Origin: Candidatus Brocadia sp.
GTDB lineage: Bacteria; Planctomycetota; Brocadiia; Brocadiales; Brocadiaceae
Direction: 5' to 3'
DNA: 64,000 nt
Assembly (NCBI GenBank): GCA_011525665.1
Contig: WYAU01000071.1
Span: 53,504 to 117,503, forward strand
Of this stretch, positions 16,699-25,447 are shown piece after piece. The notes below the pieces were generated by a model, which was not told where the DNA came from, searched no databases, and saw only the letters and a list, made by a program, of their open reading frames with translations. The stretch's first letter is position 1; every line of letters begins with the position of its first letter. The position numbers were made by a program, and so were the translations under genes.

Positions 16699-18489
16699 TT
16701 ACTGAGATTGTTTTAATAATTCTAAAAAGCGCTTTGCCTTCTCTTGTTCAATCTTTGCCTTGTCCGGCAGGTTTATTTCGTCGTATATCTTCGCCAAATT
16801 CTGATGATACACCGGGTTGTTAGGATCCAGCAAAATTGCCATGTTGAGTTCTTCGATGGCCGGGTCAGGCTTTCCATTCTTAAAAAATGCTACTCCTAAA
16901 TTGTTATGGGCGTCGCTGTTTTGGGGATCGCCGCGCAGGGCATTTTTATATTCACTTATTGCATCATCGTACATACCTTTCCCGTCATAAGCAATCCCCA
17001 GATTATAGTGCGCCGTTCCATATGCATATTGTACCTCTGATGCCTTTGATAAGGCAATAGTATACTCTCCTATAGCCTTATCAATCAGGCCTTGTTGAAA
17101 ATATTCCTTTCCCAGATTATTGTGTGCATTAAAACTGCAAGAGGTGTTATTGACGGTATGGCGCCAGAGCGTCCGCTCGTCGGTCCAAATCCTGTTGCGC
17201 TTTACGGTGCAGGTGAAATAAAAAATAAGGATGGCTGCGATACAAACCCTGGCAACAAGGTTAGAAACGAGAGGATAAGAGGCATGTAATTTTTTTATAC
17301 ATATTCCTAAAAACACACAAAAACCCACCAACGGAATGTACAGATATCTTTCAGCCATAATATTGCCAATCGGCATAATGTTCATGACGGGTATCAGCAT
17401 AATGAATGTCCACAGGATAGAAAAGGTTATTTCCTTTTGCCTGCCGGAAAGCCGCAGGAAAATTGCTGCGACACAAATAAGCAAAGTAACGGCGATGAGG
17501 AAAGAAGGACTGATGAGGGACGTTTCCCGGATGACGTGATAATCAGCATTAAGGACAACAGGAAAGAACATCTGTTTAATATATGACGCAATGACCTTTG
17601 CCATAGTGAGGATATTAGTCACCAGGCTGTTGCCCGGATAAGGTACATATTCACTCGGATTTTTTAAAAATACAAGCCTGAGGAGGATATAAATACCGCT
17701 CATGATTAAAAATCCGGGGTAATACCGTAAAATACATGTCTTCAGAGGAACCACAGGTAATCGTTCAGCGCCACCGTCCCCTAAACCTCTCCTGTCACGG
17801 GAGGAAGGGATAAAGAGATTGCCTGGCTTCCATCCCCTGGATGGAGGAAGGGTGGCGTGTGGATAAACTGTTCCGGTTTTTGACGGAGGGAAAAGCAGGT
17901 CTGTGGTAAAAATAATTAGTGGCAGTGAAATGGCCATTTCTTTGGAAAGTAAGGAGAAGAGGTAAGACAGGAGCGCGAGGGAATAGCAAAAAATTTTATG
18001 TTGTGAGGTATAGAGCATTCTATAAAAGAATACTGACAGCAGAAAAAATATGGCGCATAACAGGTCTTCCCGAAATCCCACAGAATTTACCGCCTCGGTA
18101 AGCAGGGGATGAACGCCAAAAAACAAAGACGATATTCCCGCAAGTTTACGGTCTTTGGTTATTTGAGAAAGTAGGGAATACACTAAAAAGACATTGAGCG
18201 CATGAATGAACAGATTCGTCAAATGAAACCCAAAAGGATTGAGATGCCAGAGGGCATAATCTATGAAATAGGATACTGTAACCAGCGGACGATAGCTGAG
18301 TTCCCCCGATATCCTGAAGTAATCGCCGGTAAAAAGCGCCGGGAAATACTTCCAATCCTTTATGAAGGAATTATTCACGATAACCCTGAAGTCATCGAAC
18401 ACAAACTGATGATGAAGCGTGTTCAGATACACGAGAAGTGAAATTAATGAAATCAGGACGGGCAGGAGAATTTGATATTTTTTTGTCAA
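16699..18489 (-). CDS. Multi-pass membrane protein with C-terminal TPR repeats (TMTC/O-mannosyltransferase-like)
   Basis: A 596-residue protein. The first 420 residues form about ten hydrophobic helices with lumenal-type motifs FVFDDFRVIVNN, ELSYRPLVT, GVHPLLTEAVN and REDLLCAIFF, seen in TMTC-like GT-C glycosyltransferases. TPR repeats follow (about 450-590; AHYNLGIAYDGKGMYDDAI and relatives). A glycosyl-transfer role is inferred from the fold only. Residues about 200-250 in a loop are low-complexity and come from repeat-like DNA (17768-17860). It heads the three-gene operon with the sugar-dehydrogenase-like and GGDEF genes. A longer paralogue is at 58454-60880. Confidence 0.75.
   Translation of the reverse strand: MTKKYQILLPVLISLISLLVYLNTLHHQFVFDDFRVIVNNSFIKDWKYFPALFTGDYFRISGELSYRPLVTVSYFIDYALWHLNPFGFHLTNLFIHALNVFLVYSLLSQITKDRKLAGISSLFFGVHPLLTEAVNSVGFREDLLCAIFFLLSVFFYRMLYTSQHKIFCYSLALLSYLFSLLSKEMAISLPLIIFTTDLLFPPSKTGTVYPHATLPPSRGWKPGNLFIPSSRDRRGLGDGGAERLPVVPLKTCILRYYPGFLIMSGIYILLRLVFLKNPSEYVPYPGNSLVTNILTMAKVIASYIKQMFFPVVLNADYHVIRETSLISPSFLIAVTLLICVAAIFLRLSGRQKEITFSILWTFIMLIPVMNIMPIGNIMAERYLYIPLVGFCVFLGICIKKLHASYPLVSNLVARVCIAAILIFYFTCTVKRNRIWTDERTLWRHTVNNTSCSFNAHNNLGKEYFQQGLIDKAIGEYTIALSKASEVQYAYGTAHYNLGIAYDGKGMYDDAISEYKNALRGDPQNSDAHNNLGVAFFKNGKPDPAIEELNMAILLDPNNPVYHQNLAKIYDEINLPDKAKIEQEKAKRFLELLKQSQ
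17768..17860. repeat. Palindrome-rich repeat inside a coding sequence
   Basis: Contains CTCCTGTCACGGGAG and TCCATCCCCTGGATGGA, both inverted repeats, with C/G-rich flanks like the intergenic family seen at 18673, 25311, 56505 and 63634. It is read in frame as a hydrophilic loop of the TMTC-like protein (PPSRGWKPGNLFIPSSRD). Confidence 0.5.
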
Positions 18490-18796
18490 GGAAAGTAGCG
18501 GGGTTAAATAATGTATATGCCGGTTATTATGTATACCCTGTTACAGGTGAAACAACACAGACGATCCCTTTAAGCAGTTTAAACGGTTTCGATGGCTTTT
18601 GTTCATGTGTCCGTATTGGCGCCCTGACAGCTTCAAATAGTATTACCGTGTAAAAACTTCTTTTTTGTGCAAGCCTTCACCACCCCTTCATCGTTCGACT
18701 GAGCTCACGACGAAGTCCCCTCCTTGCGAAGGAGGGGAAAAAGAGGGGTGGTCAATTTGGTCGCGGCTATGCTGCGCCAGGATATACCAACTCATT
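18490..18796. other. Gene-free stretch with a GC-rich repeat
   Basis: No supportable gene. It holds the upstream region of the TMTC-like operon and, at 18673-18750, a repeat with CCCCTCCTTGCGAAGGAGGGG (long perfect palindrome) and the AGCTCACGACGA segment shared with 56517 onward. Confidence 0.6.
18673..18750. repeat. GC-rich palindromic repeat of the CCCCTC...GAGGGG family
   Basis: A perfect stem CCCCTCCTT/AAGGAGGGG with a 3-nt loop, preceded by TTCGACTGAGCTCACGACGA. A diverged copy lies at 56505-56560 (CGATTGAGCTCACGACACAA and a CCCCCCACGGGGG-like core). Confidence 0.6.
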
Positions 18797-19663
18797 TCAT
18801 GCCCTGGGATGCGCCCTGTCGTAAACCTGTTTCAGCCGTTCTGTGGTTATGTGGGTATAGATTTGGGTCGTGGAAAGGTTGGCGTGTCCCAGAAGCTCTT
18901 GTACAGATCGCAAATCGGCGCCGGCGTCTAAAAGGTGGGTTGCAAAGCTGTGCCGAAAGATATGGGGAGAAATATTAAGGCTGAGACCGGCCTTTTTTAC
19001 ATACTTTTCCAGCATCCTTGCCACACTGCGTTCGGTAAGACGCCCACCCCGGTTGTTTAAAAAGAGCGCTTTATTGTCTGAATTCCTTTTGTCCATATAC
19101 AATCGTATGGCATCTAAGGCATGATTCCCAATAGGTTGTAAGCGTTCCTTTTTTCCCTTTCCCTTTACTTTAACAAGTTCGTTGAAGAAGTCCACATTCG
19201 CAACATCGATTCCTACCAGTTCGCTTACCCTCATACCCGTACTATATAAGGTTTCCATAATAGCCCTGTCGCGGATACCCGGCAGCGTGTTCAAACCCGG
19301 GAGATTTAACAGGGTTTCCGCCTCATTAATACTCATAAATCCGGGGAGTTTTTTCTCCGGTTTGGGCGCACGCACATTCTCTAAAGGATTGAATTTTAAA
19401 ATACCCTCACGACACAGAAATTTGTAGAAGGTTCTGATGGAGACTAATTTTCTGGCAATCGTGGTTTTAGAATAGTCCTGGTTTTTCAGGAAGGCGAGAA
19501 ATCTCCTCAGGAGTAAGCGGTTGACACTTCCCGGATCACAACCTTCGGCAGTGAGAAATGAAAGGTACTGATGTAAGTCATTTCGGTACGCCCTTACGGT
19601 CTGCGATGAAAAATTTCTGTTATGCTCAATATGGGCAAGGTATTTACTGATATGATCCTGCAT
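18797..19663 (-). CDS. Tyrosine recombinase XerC/XerD family
   Basis: A 288-residue site-specific recombinase with an N-terminal SAM-like core-binding domain (YLAHIEHNRNFSSQTVRAYRND) and a full catalytic domain. The catalytic Arg is in TGMRVSELVG, HxxR is in HIFRHSFATHLL, and the tyrosine is in TTQIYTHIT. It ends in HPRA, as Xer proteins do. Length and completeness fit XerC or XerD in chromosome-dimer resolution. A second, divergent copy is at 39997-40902, so either could be XerC or XerD, or one could serve a mobile element. It appears monocistronic. Confidence 0.85.
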   Translation of the reverse strand: MQDHISKYLAHIEHNRNFSSQTVRAYRNDLHQYLSFLTAEGCDPGSVNRLLLRRFLAFLKNQDYSKTTIARKLVSIRTFYKFLCREGILKFNPLENVRAPKPEKKLPGFMSINEAETLLNLPGLNTLPGIRDRAIMETLYSTGMRVSELVGIDVANVDFFNELVKVKGKGKKERLQPIGNHALDAIRLYMDKRNSDNKALFLNNRGGRLTERSVARMLEKYVKKAGLSLNISPHIFRHSFATHLLDAGADLRSVQELLGHANLSTTQIYTHITTERLKQVYDRAHPRA

Positions 19664-20048
19664 ATGCTAAATTTTAACGACTGACATCATGCCACTCGTG
19701 TGACATCTGAAACCCTGTATATTTATCTTTTTATTTTTGTTCTTCAACAATAAATCCTGTGTACTCCAGGGGTTGCCTTTTCTTTAGTTTTTGTAAACGA
19801 TTTTTGATGTTAGCATACTCATAGGAAAATGACAAGGAGAAAAAACGGCATTTTAAGGCGCCGGACAAGTGATTTGCCTTGACAAAAAATTGCACCATCT
19901 CTAGAATTACTCACCGGCAACAGGATTCTTCACCTCCGCCGGAATGACGCTCCACCGAGCGAAGAGAAGGGTGATTGAATCCCGCAACGAGCCTTCTGAA
20001 CGTTTAATTTCAGAGTATTTGTGTCACCCGCCAGAGTCTTATAGACAA
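19664..20048. other. Divergent intergenic region, no gene seen
   Basis: Between the Xer gene and pabB. It may hold promoters for both, but I see no convincing consensus pair or repeat. Confidence 0.4.
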
Positions 20049-21485
20049 ATGGATTCAAACAAGAGTATCTCAGGTGAAATTTTTATCCGGGAAGTCAAGG
20101 GTGCTTGCTCACCTTTAGAGGCGTTTTGCCGGTTCGCTTCCCATGCAAACATATTTTTTCTTGACAGCGCCCTGCCGTCAAAAGGGATTTCGCGATATTC
20201 CTTTTTAGGCTTCGATCCCTTTTTAGTACTGAAGGCAAAACAACGGAAAATCACCCTCACCGACAGCAATGGCACCCTTGAAATTGAAGGAAATCCCTTC
20301 GAACACCTGCGTGAATTGCTCAGGCAATTTTCTGTAAAAAGCACGATTGACTCTCTCCCCTTTCCCTGCGGCGTAGCGGGATACTTTGCATATGACCTAT
20401 GCCATTTTATCGAAAGGCTACCCGGCAGGGCCGCGGATGACATCGGCCTGCCGGATATGTATATGGGGTTTTATGATACTATTGTATCGTATGATAATTT
20501 TCACAATACGTGCACTGTAATTGGGGTGGATTTCGGACTCGATAACACCCGAAGAGACAGAATGGAACGCGTGGTCGACGCGTTGTGCAGAAAATCGGAT
20601 GCGTGTTGCGAGTCCACGGACAACAGGCCAAAGGCAGGAACACCTGAACCCGCGCTGAAGTTTAATTTCTCAAAAGAACGCTATATCAGTGCAATTAAAC
20701 GCATAAAAGACTATATTACAGCAGGGGATGTCTATCAGGTAAATCTCTCCCAGCGAATAGAAACACAAAGTGACATTCCGCCCTGTCAATTGTATAAAAA
20801 CCTGCGGTCGGTAAATCCCGCCCCGTTTTCGGGTTATCTGGCCTTTGATGATGTTGCCATCATCAGTTCCTCGCCGGAACGGTTCCTTCATGTGAACGCA
20901 AGGCACGTCCAAACCCGCCCCATCAAGGGTACACGGCCACGGGGTAAAGATGCACAGACGGATGAGGTTATGAAGCAGGCACTGCTTTCAAGCCCGAAGG
21001 ACGATGCAGAGCTTACCATGATCATCGATCTGGAGCGTAACGACCTCGGACGTGTGTGCGATTACGGTTCTGTCAAAGTCGTAGAAAGAAAGGCGCTGGA
21101 AGCTTATCCCACCGTCTATCACCTCGTCTCTACTATTGAAGGGGACTTGTACGAACGGTATGATTTCATAGACCTCCTCAAGGCCACATTCCCCGGCGGT
21201 TCCATCACCGGGGCGCCAAAAATCCGTGCCATGCAGATTATTGATGAACTCGAACCCACCCGGCGAAGTGTTTATACGGGGGCTATCGGTTATATCGGGT
21301 TTAACGGAGACGCAGACCTGAATATCGCCATACGAACTTTCATCATGAAGGGAAAGAAGGTATATTTTCAGGTTGGCAGCGGTATTGTTGCTGATTCAGA
21401 CGACGAAGAAGAATATGAAGAGACCCTGCACAAGGCCAGGGCACTCATTGATTCATTAAAAACATGTCCAACGCCATCTTCTTAA
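20049..21485 (+). CDS. pabB: Aminodeoxychorismate synthase component I
   Basis: Converts chorismate and ammonia to 4-amino-4-deoxychorismate for folate synthesis. The chorismate-binding core shows SSSPERFLHV, TRPIKGTRPRG, IDLERNDLGRV and FPGGSITGAPKIRAM. The Lys in PIKGT is the residue that separates aminodeoxychorismate synthase from anthranilate synthase (PIAGT). The frame is open from 19944, but ATG 20049 gives a normal 478-residue protein and the upstream 35 residues look non-family. The overlapping pabC-like gene supports the assignment. The glutaminase partner (PabA) is not in the window. Confidence 0.88.
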   Translation: MDSNKSISGEIFIREVKGACSPLEAFCRFASHANIFFLDSALPSKGISRYSFLGFDPFLVLKAKQRKITLTDSNGTLEIEGNPFEHLRELLRQFSVKSTIDSLPFPCGVAGYFAYDLCHFIERLPGRAADDIGLPDMYMGFYDTIVSYDNFHNTCTVIGVDFGLDNTRRDRMERVVDALCRKSDACCESTDNRPKAGTPEPALKFNFSKERYISAIKRIKDYITAGDVYQVNLSQRIETQSDIPPCQLYKNLRSVNPAPFSGYLAFDDVAIISSSPERFLHVNARHVQTRPIKGTRPRGKDAQTDEVMKQALLSSPKDDAELTMIIDLERNDLGRVCDYGSVKVVERKALEAYPTVYHLVSTIEGDLYERYDFIDLLKATFPGGSITGAPKIRAMQIIDELEPTRRSVYTGAIGYIGFNGDADLNIAIRTFIMKGKKVYFQVGSGIVADSDDEEEYEETLHKARALIDSLKTCPTPSS

Positions 21486-22315
21486 ACGGTACAATTACGG
21501 AAGAAACCCGGGGGCACGTAAGTGTCCGGGACCGTGGTTTTCTCTATGGGGACGGGATCTTTGAAACCCTCAGGGCTTATGATAAAAAACCTTTCCGTCT
21601 GGAAGAGCATGTTACGCGCCTTTTGAATTCTGCCCGTCATTTCGAAATCCCATTTCCTTATACACCCCAGCAAATACGGCATATCATTGTACAACTTCTC
21701 ACCCGAAATAATTTACAGGATGCTTACATCCGGATGACGTTGTCCCGCGGAACCGGAACCAACGGACTCATTCCCGCAGGTATATGCAGTCCCACCTTTG
21801 TCATTCATACAAAACCTTTTATTGCTTACCCGGCAACACTGTATAAAACAGGCATGTCCCTTATTGCGTCCCCTGTGCGAAGGAGTACCACCTGTCCCCT
21901 GTCAGCACACAAGACGCTCAACTACCTGGCTAACTACCTTGTGAAAAAAGGGGCGGTTGACAAGGGTGTTCACGATGCAATCATTCTGAACACGGAGGGG
22001 CATGTTGCAGAATGCGCCGTAAGCAATTTCTTTATTGTTGCGCGGGGTACAGTTATTACCCCTTCGTTACAGGCCAATATCCTGCCGGGTATTACACGCA
22101 AGGTCATCCTGGAGTTATGTAAAGAAACCGGTATTCATGCTTCAGAGGAGCTTTTTGGTCTGGAAAGGGTTTTTGCGTCCGACGAAGTCTTTCTTACCAA
22201 CTCTCTTATGGAAGTCATGCCGGTCTCTGAAATCAATGGACAGGCCATAGGAAGGCTTATCCCGGGAGCCATAACGAGCCTCTTGCATGACAAATACAAG
22301 GCATTAACTCATTAA
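21464..22315 (+). CDS. pabC: Class IV aminotransferase, probable 4-amino-4-deoxychorismate lyase
   Basis: A PLP enzyme of the branched-chain aminotransferase/ADC lyase fold, 283 residues. It begins with IFLNGTITEE and RDRGFLYGDGIFETLR and has RMTLSRGTGTNG, the PLP lysine in SAHKTLNYLANYL, and EGHVAECAVSNFF. The start overlaps the end of pabB by 22 nt, so the two are translationally coupled and ADC lyase is the likely role. The fold also covers IlvE and D-amino acid aminotransferases, so sequence alone does not exclude them. Confidence 0.8.
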   Translation: MSNAIFLNGTITEETRGHVSVRDRGFLYGDGIFETLRAYDKKPFRLEEHVTRLLNSARHFEIPFPYTPQQIRHIIVQLLTRNNLQDAYIRMTLSRGTGTNGLIPAGICSPTFVIHTKPFIAYPATLYKTGMSLIASPVRRSTTCPLSAHKTLNYLANYLVKKGAVDKGVHDAIILNTEGHVAECAVSNFFIVARGTVITPSLQANILPGITRKVILELCKETGIHASEELFGLERVFASDEVFLTNSLMEVMPVSEINGQAIGRLIPGAITSLLHDKYKALTH

Positions 22316-22320
22316 AAATG

Positions 22321-22373
22321 TTCATTTTATTTAAGCGGGCTTTGTGGTTGCTCGGACAAACATTGTTTGTCCG
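22321..22373. repeat. Hairpin repeat between convergent genes
   Basis: TTCATTTTATTTAAGCGG is followed by a perfect 9-bp stem CGGACAAAC/GTTTGTCCG with a 3-nt loop at 22353-22373. A related unit (TTTCATTTTATTTCAGCGG, then CACGGACA/TGTCCGTG) is at 58315-58371. Both lie between convergent genes. Confidence 0.6.
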
Positions 22374-22432
22374 GGCTTATCCTGACGGAGAAATCCATCG
22401 AAAATAAACCTGCAACACACTTGCTCTGTGTA

Positions 22433-25294
22433 TTATTCCCACAGATTCATCAGATAATCCTTCATCACCTCTGCCTGTTCTTCCGGTGTGCCGGGGATGT
22501 AGTCCTGAAACTCACCCTCCCTAAAAAACTTGGGCATCTTGGTGCCTGGCTGGATGGATTGCGGATCAAGAAGCCACCGTTTTATCCAATCCGGCTTGAG
22601 TCTCCGCCTGGCGAGCAGGAGGTCCGGCGCCCAGCCGGTTTTATCCCCCTCCGGCATCTTTTCCCCTTTCACATGACACAAAATACAGTTCACATCTTTT
22701 GATTCAAACAACCTCTTGGCTGCTAAAAGGTAGCCCGGTGACACGGCTTCTTTTGCCCCTATATATTCCTTTTTTGTCTCGATTATATATTCGAAGGGAT
22801 ATGCCTCATTTTCTGTCTCGGCAAAAAACCTGGCAAGGCCGGTGGCTTCTTCATCCGGCAGGCTGAATGACGGCATTTTTATATTTAACCAGGGCCTCAG
22901 ATCAAAGGGTTCCTTTAAAAACTCGAATAACCATTCGGGCTGTACCTTCTTGCCTTCGCCGTACAATAACGGGGGTGCGAATACCCTTGCCTCTTCCGGC
23001 ACTAACCCCTCATTTTCAACATGGTACTCTATGATTTCGGGTGCGATATCACCCCCAACAGCCCTTTTCCAATCCACGATCTGCTGATTGTCTATGAACA
23101 CCGTTTCGCCTGCCTTACGTCCTATCTTTTCATTATCCTCCCAGAGCTGAAAATAGACACCCGCATCCTCTTCCAGTTTCATCATCCCCACCGCCTCTAT
23201 GTCTCCCGCAAGATGCAATCTATCCAGGTCAAGCTGGTGACATCCAATGCAATTGTATTTTCCAATCAATCTTTTTCCTTCCGCGATCGACCGCTCTTTT
23301 TCTGTCAGCCTGGCGACATACCTCTCCGGCAATTTTTCTTCTCTCAGTCCGGTTAACAGTACGACCAACGACTCTATCTCCTCGTCCTTTAGCACAAAAT
23401 CAGGCATCTTCAGGCGATCCTCTGGTTTTTTATATTTCCCCTCGTCAAACTGCCTGGGGTCGTGCAGTTTTGCCCGTAACCAGGACTGTCTTGCCTTACC
23501 CACGTTTTCCGTAAAATGCGTAAGCCCCGCCCCGCCTAAGATCTTCTTTTCTAATAATCCAAAATCAAAGAGGGTTACCGGTTTCGACCCGATGGCAGAT
23601 AGTTCTGTCCCTGTCTTACCAAGCCCTTCCATGCCTTTTATCTCGTGACAGCCAAAGCAGCCGTATCTCTTGATCAATGCGTCTCCGGTTTGTGAGAGTT
23701 CTTTGTCTTCCAGCCACCTTACATCCGGTAATGAGTCCGTTAAGGTGTCCCCGCCTGTTTTCTGTATCAGATAGGTGGCAATGAGATGTGCCTTTTCCCG
23801 GTTCAGCCTGAAGCCGGGCATGCGTGTGAGGGGCTCTTTTGATTTTGGGTTCATGATCCATTCCACCAGATATCCATAGTTTATTTTTTGCCCAATCCGT
23901 GCGAGGTTGGGGGCAAACCCTCGTTCTGCATCTTCTTTATAGCTATGGCATGCCATACACCCGACCTGTTCAAAGAGGAAATCACCCTGTGATAATTGTT
24001 CCTCGTTAAAGGCCGGTATCTCATCGGTGGTCTTTTTCTCATCGGCATATTGCCAGAGATATGCAGCTATGGCCCGTGATTCTTCATCCGAGAGTTTGAA
24101 GTCGGGCATTAACGTAGTAGGCCTGAGTTTTTTGGGGGCCTTTATCCAGTCGGTGATCCATCCGGCTCTTACCTTGTTCCGTATATTCCGTAAATTTGGG
24201 CCGATTATCCTGTTTTTATCCTCACCAAAGCCTGTTGTTTCATGGCATCCATGGCATCCTAAGTCATCAAATAATCTTTTACCCTTCCAGAGGAATTCGC
24301 CACCTTTTACTTCCCTGCCTTCATTATGGCATCGTATGCATGACGCCTGGGCCGTCTTTCCACGATAAATCGGTGTAAGCCAGTATTCAACCTCACCATG
24401 TGCCTTCTTCACATCTGACGTGGCGCTTGCCTGCCCCTCATGGCACAGCACGCAGCCGAATCTTTCCGGCGGATGGTTGCCCAAATACAGTTGCCGGTCA
24501 GGGTGGCTTGCGAACGGTTGTTCTTTAGACACATCTTCTGGCCTATCTATACCCGCATGACACGACATGCACCGATCGGTGATGTTTAAATCTTCCCTAT
24601 ATGTCTGGTATACTTGCAAGCCGGGGCGGGTTTTCTTGAAGGTATTTAACTGTGCTTTGTATCTTTCCACACCTGCTGTGTAGGCATTTAACTCTTCCGT
24701 ATATTTGTCGATGTCGTGTTTGAGATCGGACAGCCTTGCTGTTACGGATACAAGTTTGCCTTCCAGATCTCTAATCTTTGCGGTAAATTCCCTCCCTTTT
24801 TCCTCCAATTCCTCAATCTCGCGCCTGATTTGCTCGTTCTGAGTCTTTCCATAGAGATATTCCTTCTCCATGCCTTCATTTCGTGCAACTATTGCCTGAA
24901 ACTTCAGGGCCTCTAACTCGCTATTCAGTGCCTTTTGTTCTTCTGATAATTTCTTGTATTCATTTTGTATCGATGGTTTTTTAAACTCCTCCCATGCTCG
25001 TTCCAGATTATTCTTTGTCTCTCTATATTTCGTCTGTACGTCTGGACTTTCAAAATTTGCCCGTTCCTTTTCGTAGTCCTGCTTAACTTTTTCGTACTCT
25101 AAGCGATAGAACTGTTTCTGGTATTTCTTCCACGGTCGCCTGTCAACAGTCTCGTTTACAATTACCCATGCTGTAATTCCTACAAGGATGAAACTTACCA
25201 CGACAAAGATTAACAGGTAAGATTTGTCCTCTTCTCTTGTGAAACGTGGATTTTTGCTGGTCAACATAGTTTTCGTGTTTCCATTGAATTCCAA
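22433..25294 (-). CDS. Membrane-anchored octaheme c-type cytochrome with coiled coil (bc complex subunit)
   Basis: A 953-residue cytochrome. An N-terminal helix (about 26-48) anchors it, a long charged coiled coil follows (about 55-220), then eight CXXCH heme sites near residues 242, 281, 319, 347, 446, 546, 682 and 870. The later sites sit in repeated cytochrome c modules, each with a likely distal Met in a MPxF motif (MPDF, MPGF, MPDF, MPSF, MPKF). It should carry electrons on the outer (p) side from the Rieske/cyt b core to soluble cytochromes. It is the last gene of the minus-strand bc operon, 153 nt after subunit IV with a repeat in the gap. Confidence 0.9.
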   Translation of the reverse strand: MEFNGNTKTMLTSKNPRFTREEDKSYLLIFVVVSFILVGITAWVIVNETVDRRPWKKYQKQFYRLEYEKVKQDYEKERANFESPDVQTKYRETKNNLERAWEEFKKPSIQNEYKKLSEEQKALNSELEALKFQAIVARNEGMEKEYLYGKTQNEQIRREIEELEEKGREFTAKIRDLEGKLVSVTARLSDLKHDIDKYTEELNAYTAGVERYKAQLNTFKKTRPGLQVYQTYREDLNITDRCMSCHAGIDRPEDVSKEQPFASHPDRQLYLGNHPPERFGCVLCHEGQASATSDVKKAHGEVEYWLTPIYRGKTAQASCIRCHNEGREVKGGEFLWKGKRLFDDLGCHGCHETTGFGEDKNRIIGPNLRNIRNKVRAGWITDWIKAPKKLRPTTLMPDFKLSDEESRAIAAYLWQYADEKKTTDEIPAFNEEQLSQGDFLFEQVGCMACHSYKEDAERGFAPNLARIGQKINYGYLVEWIMNPKSKEPLTRMPGFRLNREKAHLIATYLIQKTGGDTLTDSLPDVRWLEDKELSQTGDALIKRYGCFGCHEIKGMEGLGKTGTELSAIGSKPVTLFDFGLLEKKILGGAGLTHFTENVGKARQSWLRAKLHDPRQFDEGKYKKPEDRLKMPDFVLKDEEIESLVVLLTGLREEKLPERYVARLTEKERSIAEGKRLIGKYNCIGCHQLDLDRLHLAGDIEAVGMMKLEEDAGVYFQLWEDNEKIGRKAGETVFIDNQQIVDWKRAVGGDIAPEIIEYHVENEGLVPEEARVFAPPLLYGEGKKVQPEWLFEFLKEPFDLRPWLNIKMPSFSLPDEEATGLARFFAETENEAYPFEYIIETKKEYIGAKEAVSPGYLLAAKRLFESKDVNCILCHVKGEKMPEGDKTGWAPDLLLARRRLKPDWIKRWLLDPQSIQPGTKMPKFFREGEFQDYIPGTPEEQAEVMKDYLMNLWE

Positions 25295-25310
25295 ACTTTC
25301 TGCTACTGCC

Positions 25311-25406
25311 TACACACCCGTAACCCCTCTCGAGGGGGGATTAAAAACACCCCTCTTGGGAGTGCCCCCCCCTTAGTCCCCTCCCGGGAGGGGGTTGAGG
25401 GGTGGG
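25311..25406. repeat. GC-rich palindromic repeat inside the bc operon
   Basis: Contains CCCCTCTCGAGGGGGG and CCCCTCCCGGGAGGGGG inverted repeats, ending in TTGAGGGGTGGGT. A close relative lies at 63634-63703. It occupies most of the gap between the subunit IV-like gene and the octaheme gene. Confidence 0.65.
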
Positions 25407-25447
25407 TAAAAAAGTCGTTGGGCTTTGCCTTTTAACACCCAACTAAT

